From Ampullaceana balthica (lineage: Eukaryota; Mollusca; Gastropoda; Lymnaeidae): a stretch of DNA of 64,000 bases. The notes below the pieces were generated by a model. The model saw nothing but the letters and a program-made list of their open reading frames with translations, was not told where the DNA came from and ran no database searches. The stretch spans positions 124,001 through 188,000 of the forward strand of contig CALYLW010001382.1 in assembly GCA_944989445.1 (NCBI GenBank). Reading direction: 5' to 3'. Shown here piece after piece: positions 27,105-32,929 of the stretch; the stretch's first letter is position 1, and each line of letters starts with the position of its first letter. Position numbers and translations under genes: made by a program.

Positions 27105-28292
27105 GGTGTGTGTGTGAAAGTACTAAGAAGTTAATCTGTTTCAACTTTTTTATTAGTTGATCTTAAATACATTTCTGAATCTTTTTCAAAAGTATCAATT
27201 AGCTTTTCTTATAAATTTCTAGCAACACCGCCAACTTAACACTGGATTACATGGAAACACTTCACATTGATGTCAATGGAAAGACAAACACGGACATTTC
27301 CGTATACGGAAGTGAGAATATAGTGGTGTACGTGTGGTCTAAGTGCTCTGTAAGTTGCATACACATTTTTTTTTAAATGTAACCAATTGTTTACAGTCAA
27401 AGTTAACACGATGTTTTTCTGAACAGATGGGCTTTAGATAGAATTTGAGTCTAATCTGATGAGATTAAAATTGGATGTTTATCTGACAGTATATTGCATT
27501 CGATATTATGTAGACAGCTATTGTTTTTGCTATTTGAATGTTGGTTAATTTTTTTAGTGGCATTCTTGTGTGTCAAACTTGGATATTTTTTTAATACTTT
27601 TTTTCCCTTTTGAATCAAATAGAAATCTTGCTTCCCCTTAAAATTTGTTTTGTATTTGTAATGAACCTTATGCACTATAAAGAAATCTAAATGAAATTTG
27701 AGTATACTATTTTCATTGATTTATTGTTATTTAAAATATGTTAAAACTAACAGTTTAGATAACATGTTGTAACAATTTTTCTCCCCAGAAACCTCGCGTG
27801 GAATTGTTGTCCCCTGTATCAAAAAATGCCTTCCAGTCCAGATGTCTACAGACTAGATTTCGTTGCCATTGCCGCTGTAACGTCACACGCACCCTCGAAC
27901 ATGCCCGGCAACAAGCCAAATCTATTCGGAAACATCTCGTGGTTCCCGCCAAAGAAACGGGGGCCTATGAGAGGACGAAAGTGTCGCAGCCTGACCCCAG
28001 GCCGTCCAGTTACGGTTTAGCGGGTTTGGGGATAACCATGTTGATATTTGCGTTGACATTAATTTCCTCAGCCGATATTGTCACCATTATCTTGTACCTC
28101 TATAGACAAGTTGGAAATATGAGTAGAATATTCAGAAATAACAGAACAAATGATAACGAAATTCCAAGCTCAAAAATAGTAAGAAAAAAATTAACTATTG
28201 ATATTAACAATTCTGACGGTTTCAGAAATTTAAAAAATGACCCTTCAAATTCGACTACAAAAGTTGAAGAAGTTTCAGAAAGACTCAATTGA
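2113..28292 (+). CDS. Type I membrane protein with C-type lectin-like domains (16 exons, whole gene span)
   Basis: I assembled this gene by hand from splice sites and phase. In order it encodes a signal peptide, CTLD1 (exons 2-4), the N-terminal half of CTLD2 (5-6), a cassette of unknown fold (7-9), the C-terminal half of CTLD2 (10), a beta-rich ectodomain (11-15), a CxCxC stalk, one TM helix and a tail of about 70 residues (16). The product would be about 830 residues, with many NxS/T sites. The architecture implies a cell-surface or pattern-recognition receptor; the ligand is unknown. Exons 11-15 loosely resemble the N-terminal IgGFc-binding domain (short strands, phrases like LTVTA and NIVVYVW), which is inference. 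Exon 14 ends in phase 0 but exon 15 needs phase 2, so the reading frame breaks by one base there. The intact 3' paralogue at 58.8-62.1 kb confirms exons 13-16. Introns are up to about 4.8 kb and full of repeats. Confidence 0.8.
2278..2359. repeat. Perfect 39-bp palindrome with 4-base loop
   Basis: Arms 2278-2316 and 2321-2359 are exact reverse complements around AAAA. It lies in intron 1 of the lectin gene and would form a long hairpin in DNA or pre-mRNA. Confidence 0.9.
3207..3650 (-). mobile_element. Helitron-like non-autonomous element (family E)
   Basis: On the minus strand the 3' end has the hairpin CCGTCATTTTTGACGG, then GTGTAAG and CTAG followed by T, the Helitron 3' signature. A second copy in the opposite orientation lies at 55195-55636. 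It sits in intron 1. Confidence 0.6.
3680..3780 (+). CDS. Lectin gene exon 2: start of CTLD1
   Basis: The acceptor is TTATTTAAG and the donor is AAAG|GTAAAC, phase 1 to 0. It encodes 33 residues including PCFFWENATYF, DGFCFQMSE and NWTEAK. This is the first beta strand and start of helix 1 of a CTLD, with the usual Cys and the W-x-E-A signature. The same boundaries and phases recur in exon 5. Confidence 0.75.
4312..4536. mobile_element. hAT-type MITE, 225 bp
   Basis: Ends are CAGTGATGGCGA and TCGCCATCACTG, inverted. The flanks TTATAGGA and TTATAAGA form an 8-bp target duplication with one mismatch. No coding content. It is in intron 2. Confidence 0.75.
5133..5605 (-). repeat. ~500-bp repeat family A, diverged copy
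   Basis: Contains the family A landmarks CTATAAATCCTTTATAT, 'ATAATACGCAGCG', 'TTTCAGCTCGCTAA' and CCACGAG. Diverged. It lies in intron 2, followed by a family C fragment at about 5640-5745. Confidence 0.6.
5920..6013 (+). CDS. Lectin gene exon 3: CTLD1 helix region
   Basis: After the acceptor TTTTGCAG it reads GACDAQSGKLTDPANEK and then VTFLKAIVMDSGK, the CTLD 'C-x-x-x-G-G-x-L' helix region. It must end in phase 1 to join exon 4. Two donors fit: a GC-AG donor, AAAG|GCGAGT, after 6013, or a weaker GT donor, A|GTTTCG, after 6034, which adds EYNKVT. I list the first because its extended consensus is much better. The end is therefore uncertain by 21 bases. Confidence 0.65.
6318..6765. mobile_element. 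hAT-like remnant with TTAATCGATTAA-rich ends
   Basis: The stretch is rich in ATTAATCGATTAA motifs near its right end and shares blocks (ACATGTGCATGT, TTATTAATAAATT) with 24966-25245 in opposite orientation. No coding sequence. It is in intron 3. Confidence 0.4.
7442..10003 (-). repeat. Tandem array of five ~500-bp family B repeats
   Basis: Units start near 7442, 7936, 8409, 8960 and 9496, each with GTAAAAACAAAG, 'CTATAAATCCCTTATAT', 'TTTAATTACGGTACG', 'CGATCGATCTGAAA', 'CCAAATTTCAGCTCGAT' and ATATAAGGGATTT. The ends AAATCCCTTATAT and ATATAAGGGATTT are inverted. G-runs vary from copy to copy. It sits inside the hAT element at 7303-10655. Confidence 0.85.
10075..10480 (+). pseudogene. hAT transposase remnants (BED finger and C-terminal domain)
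   Basis: One open frame at 10075-10173 gives DGNVQNVDQIYCIHCEKSF, ending in TGA. A second open frame at 10193-10393 gives ELLRYKMEMNVPDSTNP and LQWWKLNEHRYPIMSFLAK. After TGA the same frame goes on LFSSAGYIVN-stop-TRSSLKPNNVNTLVFL. These match the two ends of a ZBED-class hAT transposase. Stops and the lost catalytic core make it inactive. Confidence 0.75.
10849..11043 (+). CDS. Lectin gene exon 4: end of CTLD1
   Basis: The acceptor is TTGTTTCAG and the donor is T|GTAAGC, phase 1 to 1. It encodes LDWWIGRVFDGN (the conserved WIG), SLCQYIS, NATCNERKHFMCEK. All four late-CTLD landmarks, including three cysteines, are present. No EPN/QPD or WND sugar-binding triplet is visible, so calcium-dependent sugar binding by this domain is doubtful. 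Confidence 0.8.
11172..11496 (-). repeat. Family C interspersed repeat
   Basis: Near-copy of 1370-1775 (AAGCCCGTCCAAGGACG at the left, TATTATACAGGA at the right; on the minus strand A then TCCTGTATAATAAAAGG). Intron 4. Confidence 0.6.
11825..12440 (-). repeat. Diverged family B repeat with an inserted segment
   Basis: It starts ACAAAGTATAAATCCCTTAT and ends with the CATTAATTTAATT ... GGAAGTGGGTCATTTTT block of family B. Between them (about 11990-12200) is unrelated sequence with a CTCTCTCT run. Intron 4. Confidence 0.55.
12872..13105 (-). mobile_element. LINE 3' end fragment
   Basis: Shares TTATCTTATCTGATCTGT, 'GCTCCTTC' and 'TGGTTTTCCTG' with the LINE at 30765-31620. Only the 3' UTR and last codons remain. 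It lies just upstream of lectin exon 5. Confidence 0.65.
13149..13252 (+). CDS. Lectin gene exon 5: start of CTLD2
   Basis: The acceptor is CTAAACAG and the donor is GTG|GTGAGT, phase 1 to 0, as in exon 2. It encodes VGKPCFRFSN, WEIYDGVCYYIE and KKFWQPAV. This is the CTLD opening with both early cysteines and the W of helix 1. A 103-base copy with one base deleted lies at 62547-62649. Confidence 0.75.
13385..13615 (+). mobile_element. Helitron-like element (family D)
   Basis: The 3' end has GGCGTATGCTAGGTCGCC (short hairpin), then TGTCATAT and CTAG at 13612-13615 followed by T. Blocks such as GACCCTAGCTAGTG and the G-run are shared with 21384-21920. Intron 5. Confidence 0.5.
13845..14064 (+). 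mobile_element. tRNA-derived SINE
   Basis: The head ATAGCGAAGTCAATATTGCG, TCGCCTCACAAACT and GGATAGATCC resembles tRNA-Val(CAC) with a degenerate B box. The unrelated body ends in an A-run. A better preserved copy is at 62845-63073 on the other strand. Confidence 0.65.
14690..14780 (+). CDS. Lectin gene exon 6: CTLD2 helix region
   Basis: The acceptor is TCCACCCAG and the donor is TCAG|GTAAAC, phase 0 to 1, as required of exon 3. It encodes DHCHNIEAHLTEF, then QWEPYTYFKQRLQDIS. The Cys is the partner of the last Cys in exon 10. A 91-base homologue with the same length and phase lies at 63571-63661. Confidence 0.75.
15280..15511 (+). CDS. Lectin gene exon 7: cassette within CTLD2
   Basis: The acceptor is TCATTTCAG and the donor is AT|GTAAGT, phase 1 to 2. 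The 77 residues include EIRITTPANQLIFARDSD, FINIYLKTC and YIEIDLL, alternating hydrophobic residues that suggest a beta sandwich, not a CTLD. I do not recognise the fold. It interrupts CTLD2 between exons 6 and 10. Confidence 0.65.
15512..16850. other. Lectin intron 7, unassigned part
   Basis: AT-rich sequence with no exon, repeat or gene that I can recognise, apart from a G-run just before the hAT element. Confidence 0.5.
16851..18035 (-). mobile_element. hAT (Charlie-like) transposon relic, 1185 bp
   Basis: Inverted ends CAGTGTTGTCCAACC and GGTTGGACAACACTG are perfect, with subterminal repeats CGGCACACTA. The 8-bp flanks do not match well. On the minus strand 16966-17226 encodes MGRRIADISTDL, IDESTDISGKAQLLAYV, the start of the catalytic region of a ZBED5-like hAT transposase (the DEST aspartate is visible). 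Upstream sequence to 17730 is broken by stops. It lies in intron 7. Confidence 0.75.
18150..18205. repeat. (CA)n microsatellite
   Basis: Run of CACACA followed by GAGAGACACACACA. Intron 7. Confidence 0.85.
18634..18736 (+). CDS. Lectin gene exon 8: cysteine-containing cassette exon
   Basis: The phase 2 acceptor TTCACGAAG gives the frame GRNISITTKTCPPNTETC followed by HVDSNMTTDVNFDCTK, phase 2 to 0, with donor AAG|GTGAAC. Three cysteines and two N-glycosylation sites are present. The next AG, 7 bases on, would be out of phase, which decides the start. Confidence 0.55.
18948..19021. repeat. (TA)n microsatellite
   Basis: Nearly pure TATATA with two AAATATA interruptions. It lies in intron 8, just upstream of exon 9. 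Confidence 0.9.
19096..19252 (+). CDS. Lectin gene exon 9: last cassette exon
   Basis: The acceptor is GTTTCCAG and the donor is A|GTAGGT, phase 0 to 1. It encodes RTFIQVRENGNVTVQQ, NNVTSIGKVTDMA and TGVWYIPS. With exons 7 and 8 it makes a 492-base, 164-residue block that starts and ends in phase 1, so it can be skipped without changing frame. Confidence 0.6.
19501..20770 (+). repeat. Tandem ~500-bp family A repeats (two full, one partial)
   Basis: Copies at 19501-20002, 20024-20501 and a 5'-truncated one at about 20510-20770. Landmarks: AAATCCTTTATATTAACTCG, 'GCGAGCTGAAATTT', 'TGCGTATTATATTGAA', 'CGCGCAATAAGGTGCG', 'TGCGCTGCGTATTATA', 'AAGGATTTATAGTCAAAAAC'. The ends AAATCCTTTA and TAAAGGATTT are inverted. 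Intron 9. Confidence 0.8.
20885..21006 (-). repeat. Family C repeat, terminal piece
   Basis: Matches the last ~120 bp of family C (GAGTCATATGTGTTTGAGGG, CCTTTTATTATATAGGA). Intron 9. Confidence 0.6.
21384..21920 (-). mobile_element. Helitron-like element (family D) with tRNA-like segment
   Basis: On the minus strand the 3' end has the hairpin GGCGTATGCTACGCC, ACGGGTCGTAT, then CTAG followed by T. Around 21690-21770 the minus strand has GGGTTCAAACCCCC (a B-box match) after AAGTGGTCATCATATTTGAC, so a tRNA-related SINE piece may be inside. Intron 9. Confidence 0.45.
22128..22373 (+). CDS. Lectin gene exon 10: second half of CTLD2
   Basis: The acceptor is TTTGATTAG and the donor is T|GTAAAT, phase 1 to 1, as in exon 4. 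It reads YEPFVFLGARDYSSKGHF, NWISNNDDVKFNDWLAGEPS and TAWPFCFK. WI(S) and W-x-x-GEP are classic CTLD landmarks; GEPS sits where mannose-type domains have EPN. The long-loop cysteine pair is missing (SYLVW where a Cys is usual), leaving only the final Cys. Confidence 0.75.
22640..22920. repeat. (GACA)n microsatellite, compound
   Basis: About 280 bases of GACAGACA, GATAGATA and GGACAGAC variants, which make Cys/Leu/Ser/Val-rich false reading frames on the minus strand. Intron 10. Confidence 0.9.
22979..23068 (+). CDS. Lectin gene exon 11: ectodomain
   Basis: The acceptor is GTTATATAG and the donor is T|GTGAGT, phase 1 to 1. It encodes ALTYKYLIVPPTRQSD and NLSIVVSSVN, a pair of predicted beta strands that opens the membrane-proximal ectodomain. 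Confidence 0.65.
23881..24015 (+). CDS. Lectin gene exon 12: ectodomain
   Basis: The acceptor is CTATATTTAAG and the donor is G|GTAGGT, phase 1 to 1. It encodes ELGIAYLSVKFMINTTHND, WTTSKRREILLLN and LHITE. No matching exon is found on the minus-strand paralogue inside the window. Confidence 0.65.
24205..24353. mobile_element. Small hAT-type MITE
   Basis: Ends ACGGGTGTACCTGATT and 'AATCTGGTACAGCCCTA' form imperfect inverted repeats (TAGGGCTGTACC type) around GGCTCCGGC repeats. Intron 12. Confidence 0.5.
24550..24890 (+). repeat. Family C repeat, opposite orientation
   Basis: It starts TCCTATATAATAAAAGGCAA after an A and ends near CGTCGTTGGACAGGCTTTG, where a short CGTCC/GGACG-type hairpin is seen in the family. 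Intron 12. Confidence 0.6.
24966..25245. mobile_element. hAT-like remnant (TAGGGCTGTG end)
   Basis: It opens TAGGGCTGTGTAATTTATCG and continues with ATTAATCGATTAA-rich sequence related to 6318-6765. The right end is not found. It lies just upstream of exon 13. Confidence 0.45.
25307..25461 (+). CDS. Lectin gene exon 13: ectodomain
   Basis: The acceptor is TTAACTCAG and the donor is TAT|GTAAGT, phase 1 to 0. It encodes SNSFVVLNSTHEVTVYRR and DYCISVDSSCTIDY. The minus-strand paralogue at 61971-62131 keeps the DYCISV-x-x-S-C-(T/S)-IDY ending and the same phases, which confirms it. Confidence 0.75.
26106..26210 (+). CDS. Lectin gene exon 14: ectodomain (3' phase problem)
   Basis: The acceptor is TGTGTATAG. 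It encodes LTVTAVQNETDVTFVYRD, SWMQKFANITGVSFGK. The only good donor, GGGAAA|GTACGT, leaves phase 0. The paralogous exon at 61493-61587 ends GAA AA|GTAAGT, phase 2, which is what exon 15 needs. So one extra base here breaks the frame into exon 15, whereas joining exon 14 directly to exon 16 stays open. Confidence 0.7.
26683..27045 (+). pseudogene. LINE C-terminal fragment (RTE/jockey-like), frameshifted
   Basis: Reads LSERRLRWLGQVHKMGSERT, PRALLYGELSTGVMKRGR and YMDVCKNVLGAQ in one frame, then SEAIAEELTLWQSKVRAGIQ and KEKGARGAAV in the next. This is the region after the reverse transcriptase that many LINEs keep (RWLGHV-x-RM, LYGEL, D-x-CK, W). The frame changes near 26870. It is GC-rich and lies in intron 14, followed by a (TA)n run at 27067-27106. 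Confidence 0.7.
27067..27106. repeat. (TA)n microsatellite
   Basis: TATATA run directly after the LINE fragment, perhaps its tail. Intron 14. Confidence 0.7.
27223..27349 (+). CDS. Lectin gene exon 15: ectodomain
   Basis: The acceptor is AAATTTCTAG and the donor is TCT|GTAAGT, phase 2 to 0. It encodes NTANLTLDYMETLHIDVNG, ENIVVYVWSKCS. It aligns with paralogous exon 60561-60696 (METLHIDVNGKT against VGTLRLEVAGTT, with the C-S end kept). The phase does not match exon 14. Confidence 0.7.
27789..28292 (+). CDS. Lectin gene exon 16: stalk, TM helix, cytoplasmic tail, stop
   Basis: The acceptor is CTCCCCAG, phase 0. The 167 residues contain a cysteine knot-like RCHCRCN, a stretch rich in R, Q and K, the motif RTKVSQPDPRPSSYGLAGLG, a TM helix (ITMLIFALTLISSADIVTII) and a basic, Asn/Ser-rich tail ending EVSERLN. 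The juxtamembrane motif is almost unchanged in the paralogue at 58758-59165 while the tails differ, so it is probably under selection. No AATAAA is seen soon after the stop. Confidence 0.85.
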   Translation, partial: KPRVELLSPVSKNAFQSRCLQTRFRCHCRCNVTRTLEHARQQAKSIRKHLVVPAKETGAYERTKVSQPDPRPSSYGLAGLGITMLIFALTLISSADIVTIILYLYRQVGNMSRIFRNNRTNDNEIPSSKIVRKKLTIDINNSDGFRNLKNDPSNSTTKVEEVSERLN

Positions 28293-28696
28293 TTGGTAGT
28301 AAATGCAATGAATGGATCAATTTTTAAAGATACGAATGTATACAAAATAACTTAACTAAGTTGTTGTTAATTATTTTTTCTACCTTTTATCTCTAGATAT
28401 ATTGGTCCCTCGTATACACAGACAAACTGATTTCTCATATCTATTTTTGGGCCTTGAATTAACTACACTCACAATTTATTTTAAATTTAATTATTATATT
28501 TTACTAATTAAAGAACGTCTGCGTCAATCTGAGATGCCGAATCAAAACTTGCCTTCCTCTTAGGTTTCTAGCCATAGCTCCGGACCGAAAAAAAGATAAG
28601 GGGGGTGGAGTTTATTTCGTGAAAGAGGCGTTGAGTGGCAGAATGAAATCAAAATAACTGAAATTCAGCACGAACCTAACCGCAGTTGTGCTTTTT

Positions 28697-29292
28697 AAAA
28701 CCCTTATATTAACTTCACCGCCGTCTCTGTTTTTAGTCATATGAAATAAGCGCACTTGAACTTACAAGTTTTAAATTATTTTCTTCTTTTTAGTCCACTT
28801 GTAAAAACGTGGTTTTTTAAAATTATTTTTTTACCTTTATTTATTTGTATTTTTATTATTACACGCTTTTATTTAAGTCACACTGTTTGTATGTTGTATC
28901 GTTCCTTCAAATCTTGTAACGTAAAATTAAACCACTTCTGATGGTTATGGAGATCTCATAATTTTACCACATATAGATCGTGGATGACAATGCATTGTAT
29001 AAAAATTTCAGATCGATCAAATGTACCGTAATTAAATTAATCAGTTTTTAGTATATCTCTATTTATCACTATTTAGAATGTTAGTCGTCTGCTAGAGTTG
29101 ACCTCCACGGCTCACTGGTTTCACTGCAGCCCTCGTTTACCAAATTCCCGTGTTATTACACCAAGGGCTGGGGTGATCAGCGCGTTTCAGTCTGTAAATG
29201 TTTGTCGCGCGATGAACATTAGCAATACTTGTCGTTCTGTCTCATATATAAGGGATTTATAGATAGACAAAAACTTTGTCTTTACGGGTTGT
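28697..29292 (+). repeat. Family B-like repeat, mosaic
   Basis: It starts CCCTTATATTAACTTCACCG and ends TATATAAGGGATTTATAG with ACTTTGTCTTTACGGG; the middle includes TGTACCGTAATTAAATTAA. Parts in between are unrelated. It starts about 400 bp 3' of the lectin stop codon. Confidence 0.5.
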
Positions 29293-29689
29293 TTAATGAA
29301 CACTATCACATTAAGTTATATAAACAATTCGCACTAGATGGATACAAGTAATTTCAATGTGTTGATTTCAGAAGTGGTTTGTAAAGTGTTTTTATTATAT
29401 GTTACAATAGAAGGAGGAATCGTCAGGCGTGCTGGCCAAATCGTTACCGTGATCGATTGCCGACCTGGAGGTACATGGTTCAAATTTCAGTTGGGGAAAC
29501 TGTTTTCCCTTTAATTTTAATGCATAAATTTGTAATTTATATTTTAAATAATCTATCTTTTTACCACTATCACATTTAAGTTATTGACAATGAAGTTTGA
29601 ACTAATTAAATTGAATTGATAAGGTCGAAAAATCAATTTAAAAAAATATGGATACTAAAAAGCAAAAAATAAAATAATGTAAAATAATC

Positions 29690-30095
29690 TTTTTTAAAAA
29701 AGGAAACGCTTTTATTTACATATAGAAAGTGCACTAAAAAGAAGAAAATAAAAGTTTTCTATGAAAACAGGTGAAATCGGTGAACCTATCTACTGCACAT
29801 TACAGCGTGGGGCGCTCATCACAACTCTCTATCGTGTACAAGACTGCGAAACATACAAAAAAAATTGTATGAATATTAATAAACAGTAGAAGTTTCAAGA
29901 CTTTGATTATATAAACGCTACTATCACATTAATTAGAAACATTTATCTATATGTAAGAGAATAGTTGCAATGAGAAATGATTTGTGATGGGCGCCCCACC
30001 GATTTCACATGTTTTCATAGAAATTTTTTATTTTCTTCTTTTTAGTGCACTTTCTATATGTAAATAAAAGCGTGTCCTTTTTTAAAAAAAAGAAG
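29690..30095. repeat. Large imperfect inverted repeat
   Basis: The arm at about 29690-29795 (GGAAACGCTTTTATTTACAT, TAGAAAGTGCACTAAAAAG) is the reverse complement of about 29998-30095, around a ~200-bp centre. A further inner pair is GTGGGGCGCTCATCACAA / TTGTGATGGGCGCCCCAC. It may be a foldback element or an inverted duplication. Confidence 0.75.
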
Positions 30096-30764
30096 ATTTT
30101 TTTACATTATTCTATTAAAAATACATTATGTGACCCTTACAAGTAAAAATACCCAATAGAGGTGAGGTCTTAGTATCTAATGGCTTACATGAGAGGTGGC
30201 TGCTTCTTGCATCTTACATCCCCGCCGACAGATCTATAGCTTCATTTTGATTTAATAAATATAAACACATTTTGGAGCACGTGTAAAAAATTAAATTCGA
30301 GTATTATCAGTTGTAATTATAAGTGCGATTTGAGAATTCTTATTATTTTTAAGTCTTAGATTTTGTATGTTGTATTTAATTTTCTTTTTAGCAATATTAT
30401 CAAGTAACACTATACTGCCCGATATGCACGTTATCATTTAGGTTGATCTATCATATTATATTTACCGTTTTCTCGTGAAGTCTGTTGAAGTCACCTTGTT
30501 TTTCTCCTTTTCTTCCATCATACCTGTATCAATGTTCCGAAGCCCTAGTAAACGAATGTTGTATATTGATCATATTAATACTACGTGTATTTCCATATTT
30601 AATTGTTTATAGTTATAATCGTGTACTTTTGTAAAATGGTAAATAAAACTTGTAAACACGTATAATGTCATGTCGTGGAATTTAGATTATACTTCTTTTT
30701 TTCAGTTATAATACAGCCAGCCTTTACTAACAATTTGTTTTGCCTCGCTTAAACTTAATTAAGA

Positions 30765-31620
30765 TTTCTTATCTTATCTTATCTGTTTACAGACGCTCCT
30801 TCTATACAGAAGATTATTGCGTCCTACGCTTATCTATGGTTTGTGTTTAGTCCTGCATTTTTATTAGAGATTTAAATGTTGATAAAGTGTTGGTTTTCCT
30901 GGATTCTTCAGGCAACCCATTCCACGCCCGAATTCCGGACGGGAAGAAGGAAAACTTGTATGTGTTTGTTCTTGCATACGAAATAAGAAAGGTGTTTTTA
31001 TCCTTATGTCTATCTGAGGGTTGTATTAAGTTATCTTTGTGTTGTATTTCTAAATTAGAATTAATTGCTTTATGTATGATTACTACTTTGCTCTTGGTTC
31101 TTCTATCCTCTAGTGTTTCAAGGTTTAATGATTTAACTAATGGTGTTACTCTTGTCAGTTTCGAATATTCTCCAGTAATGAATCTGGCAGCTCTTTTTTG
31201 AATTTGTTCTAGTTTATCAATGTTTTCTTTGGTGGATGGGTCCCATACAGAAGATGCATATTCTAGTGCAGGTCTCACCAAAGTGAGGTAGCATTTTAGT
31301 TTTATATCTCTATTACATTTGTTAAAGTTCCTTTTTATAAAGCCTAAGGTTTTGTTTGATTTTTTAATAACTTCATTGACATGGGGATTCCATGATAGTT
31401 TCTCATTTATTAAGACTCCTAAGTATTTTGCATCTTTAGTCTGGGTCAGTTCTTTTCCATGAATGCAATATTTTGAATTTATTTGTTTATTTTTCTTTGT
31501 TACTCTTAACAGTTGACACTTTTCTGGATGGAAAGACATACTCCAGTTAGTTTGGTATGGCTTTTTAAATTTTTTTTGACATATTTCATTTTTGTTTTGC
31601 AATATTATTTATTAAAATAT
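30765..31620 (-). mobile_element. 5'-truncated LINE (CR1/L2/jockey type)
   Basis: The reading frame 30847-31602 covers the reverse-transcriptase C terminus and following domain: MSFHPEKCQLLRVTKKN, KYLGVLINEKLSWNPHV, YLTLVRPALEYASSVWDPST, LEQIQKRAARFITGEYSK, then GIRAWNGLPEE and a stop. It has no internal stop over 251 residues, so it is fairly young. The tail on the minus strand is a GATAA repeat. The 5' part (endonuclease and catalytic YxDD) is missing. Fragments of the same 3' end lie at 12872-13105, 47645-47906 and 52389-52545. Confidence 0.85.
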
Positions 31621-32204
31621 TGATGTCTTTCATAGGATAGGATATCGCTGTGCGTTGTTAGATTATAATTGAATCAACCAAAGGCTTATTTTTTACAGTT
31701 TGTAATGACTTGTAGAGTCTCCTTTCCTTCTCATTTTACCGGCCACAATGAAGGCTCCTGAAAGAAATACAAATAGATGAGGGGCCGTGTTATTAATTAT
31801 TTATTGTCAGTCGAAATTTCACGCTCTATTAACAATGGAACTAATAAACACACTAATAAATCAATAAACGCACTAATTGAACTATTCCGCAGGGGCGTTT
31901 CTTAGATTTATATATTGTGTATGTTTTATCGTTCTCTACCTGCGTTTCAAAATTGATTATTTGCCGTGACATAAACACACACAAAAAGTCAAGAGTACTT
32001 TTTAACGTTTTCCAATAGATTGCATACTAATAAAAGTTACAAAATTCATTTATGGATTAAAAAATTATGTAATTGCTTTTAAAAAAAATATTGAGAAATG
32101 TGAAGGAGGGCACATTTTTTTTGTGTGTTTACTTTTATCTCTACATCTAGATTTTTAATGTTGACCATATACTATGGTTAGATATAAAACAAATCTAAAA
32201 ACTA

Positions 32205-32925
32205 TAATGGATGTTCCAACAAAACTAACATGAAATAAAATTAACGAATGCTGGTTCAATTCTAAATTAAAAAAGCTATGCAAACAAAAAGAGAACTTAT
32301 GGACTATCGATCCGAGTCAGATCCCGAGTCGCGGGTTCGAGCCCAGGCACTGGCAAGGCCCCTGTGGCATTGTGCTGGCCACACATTCCCCTGCTCGTTA
32401 GTGGTGGCTAAAAAACTTGTGAACGCTACATCACTTGCCTCATAGTCCGTCATGGACTGGAAAGGAGTTCATTTTTAAGAAATTTAAGGCTATCAATTTA
32501 AAAAAGGACATACAAAAAATACTTAAATATTAAACACTTGATACAAAAACTTAATCGAAACCTCAAAAATGAATATATAAACAAAATTAAATTTCTGAAG
32601 ATAACAATAAAAACTTATGTTTTTTTAATCAAATCTAAAAAAATGGAACCTACAGTAATAGCCACACTAAAAGGCTAAAATAATAAAACATATAATGATA
32701 TTGAGACTAAAGCTAATATCTTTAACACATATTGCGCATCATCATTTTCTGCCTCAGGTGACAAAGAAGTTTTAATAAATTTAAATAAATGGGGAAATAC
32801 GTACATATGTAGCCATAATAGGTAAACATTCACTCCCTAAAAAACTTTAAAATAAACAAGCTATTCGCCCAGATGAATTGCGTGCAAGGTTATTAAAAGA
32901 ACTAAGCTATGAATTTAATTGATGA
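32205..32925 (+). pseudogene. Old LINE fragment split by a SINE
   Basis: Pieces in order: FNSKLKKLCKQKENLW (linker), SINE at 32299-32478, KKFKAINLKKDIQKILKY, FLIKSKKMEPTVIATLKG, DIETKANIFNTYCASSFSAS and NKQAIRPDELRARLLKELSY. This is the endonuclease-RT linker and start of the reverse transcriptase of a CR1/L2-like LINE, with stops and frame changes. Confidence 0.65.
32299..32478 (+). mobile_element. tRNA-derived SINE with B box
   Basis: GCGGGTTCGAGCCCAGGC (32333 on) is an excellent RNA polymerase III B box. It is followed by a body with CTGGCAAGGCCCCTGTGGCA and GTCATGGACTGGAAAGG. It interrupts the LINE reading frame exactly, so it inserted later. Confidence 0.6.
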
Positions 32926-32929
32926 ATTT

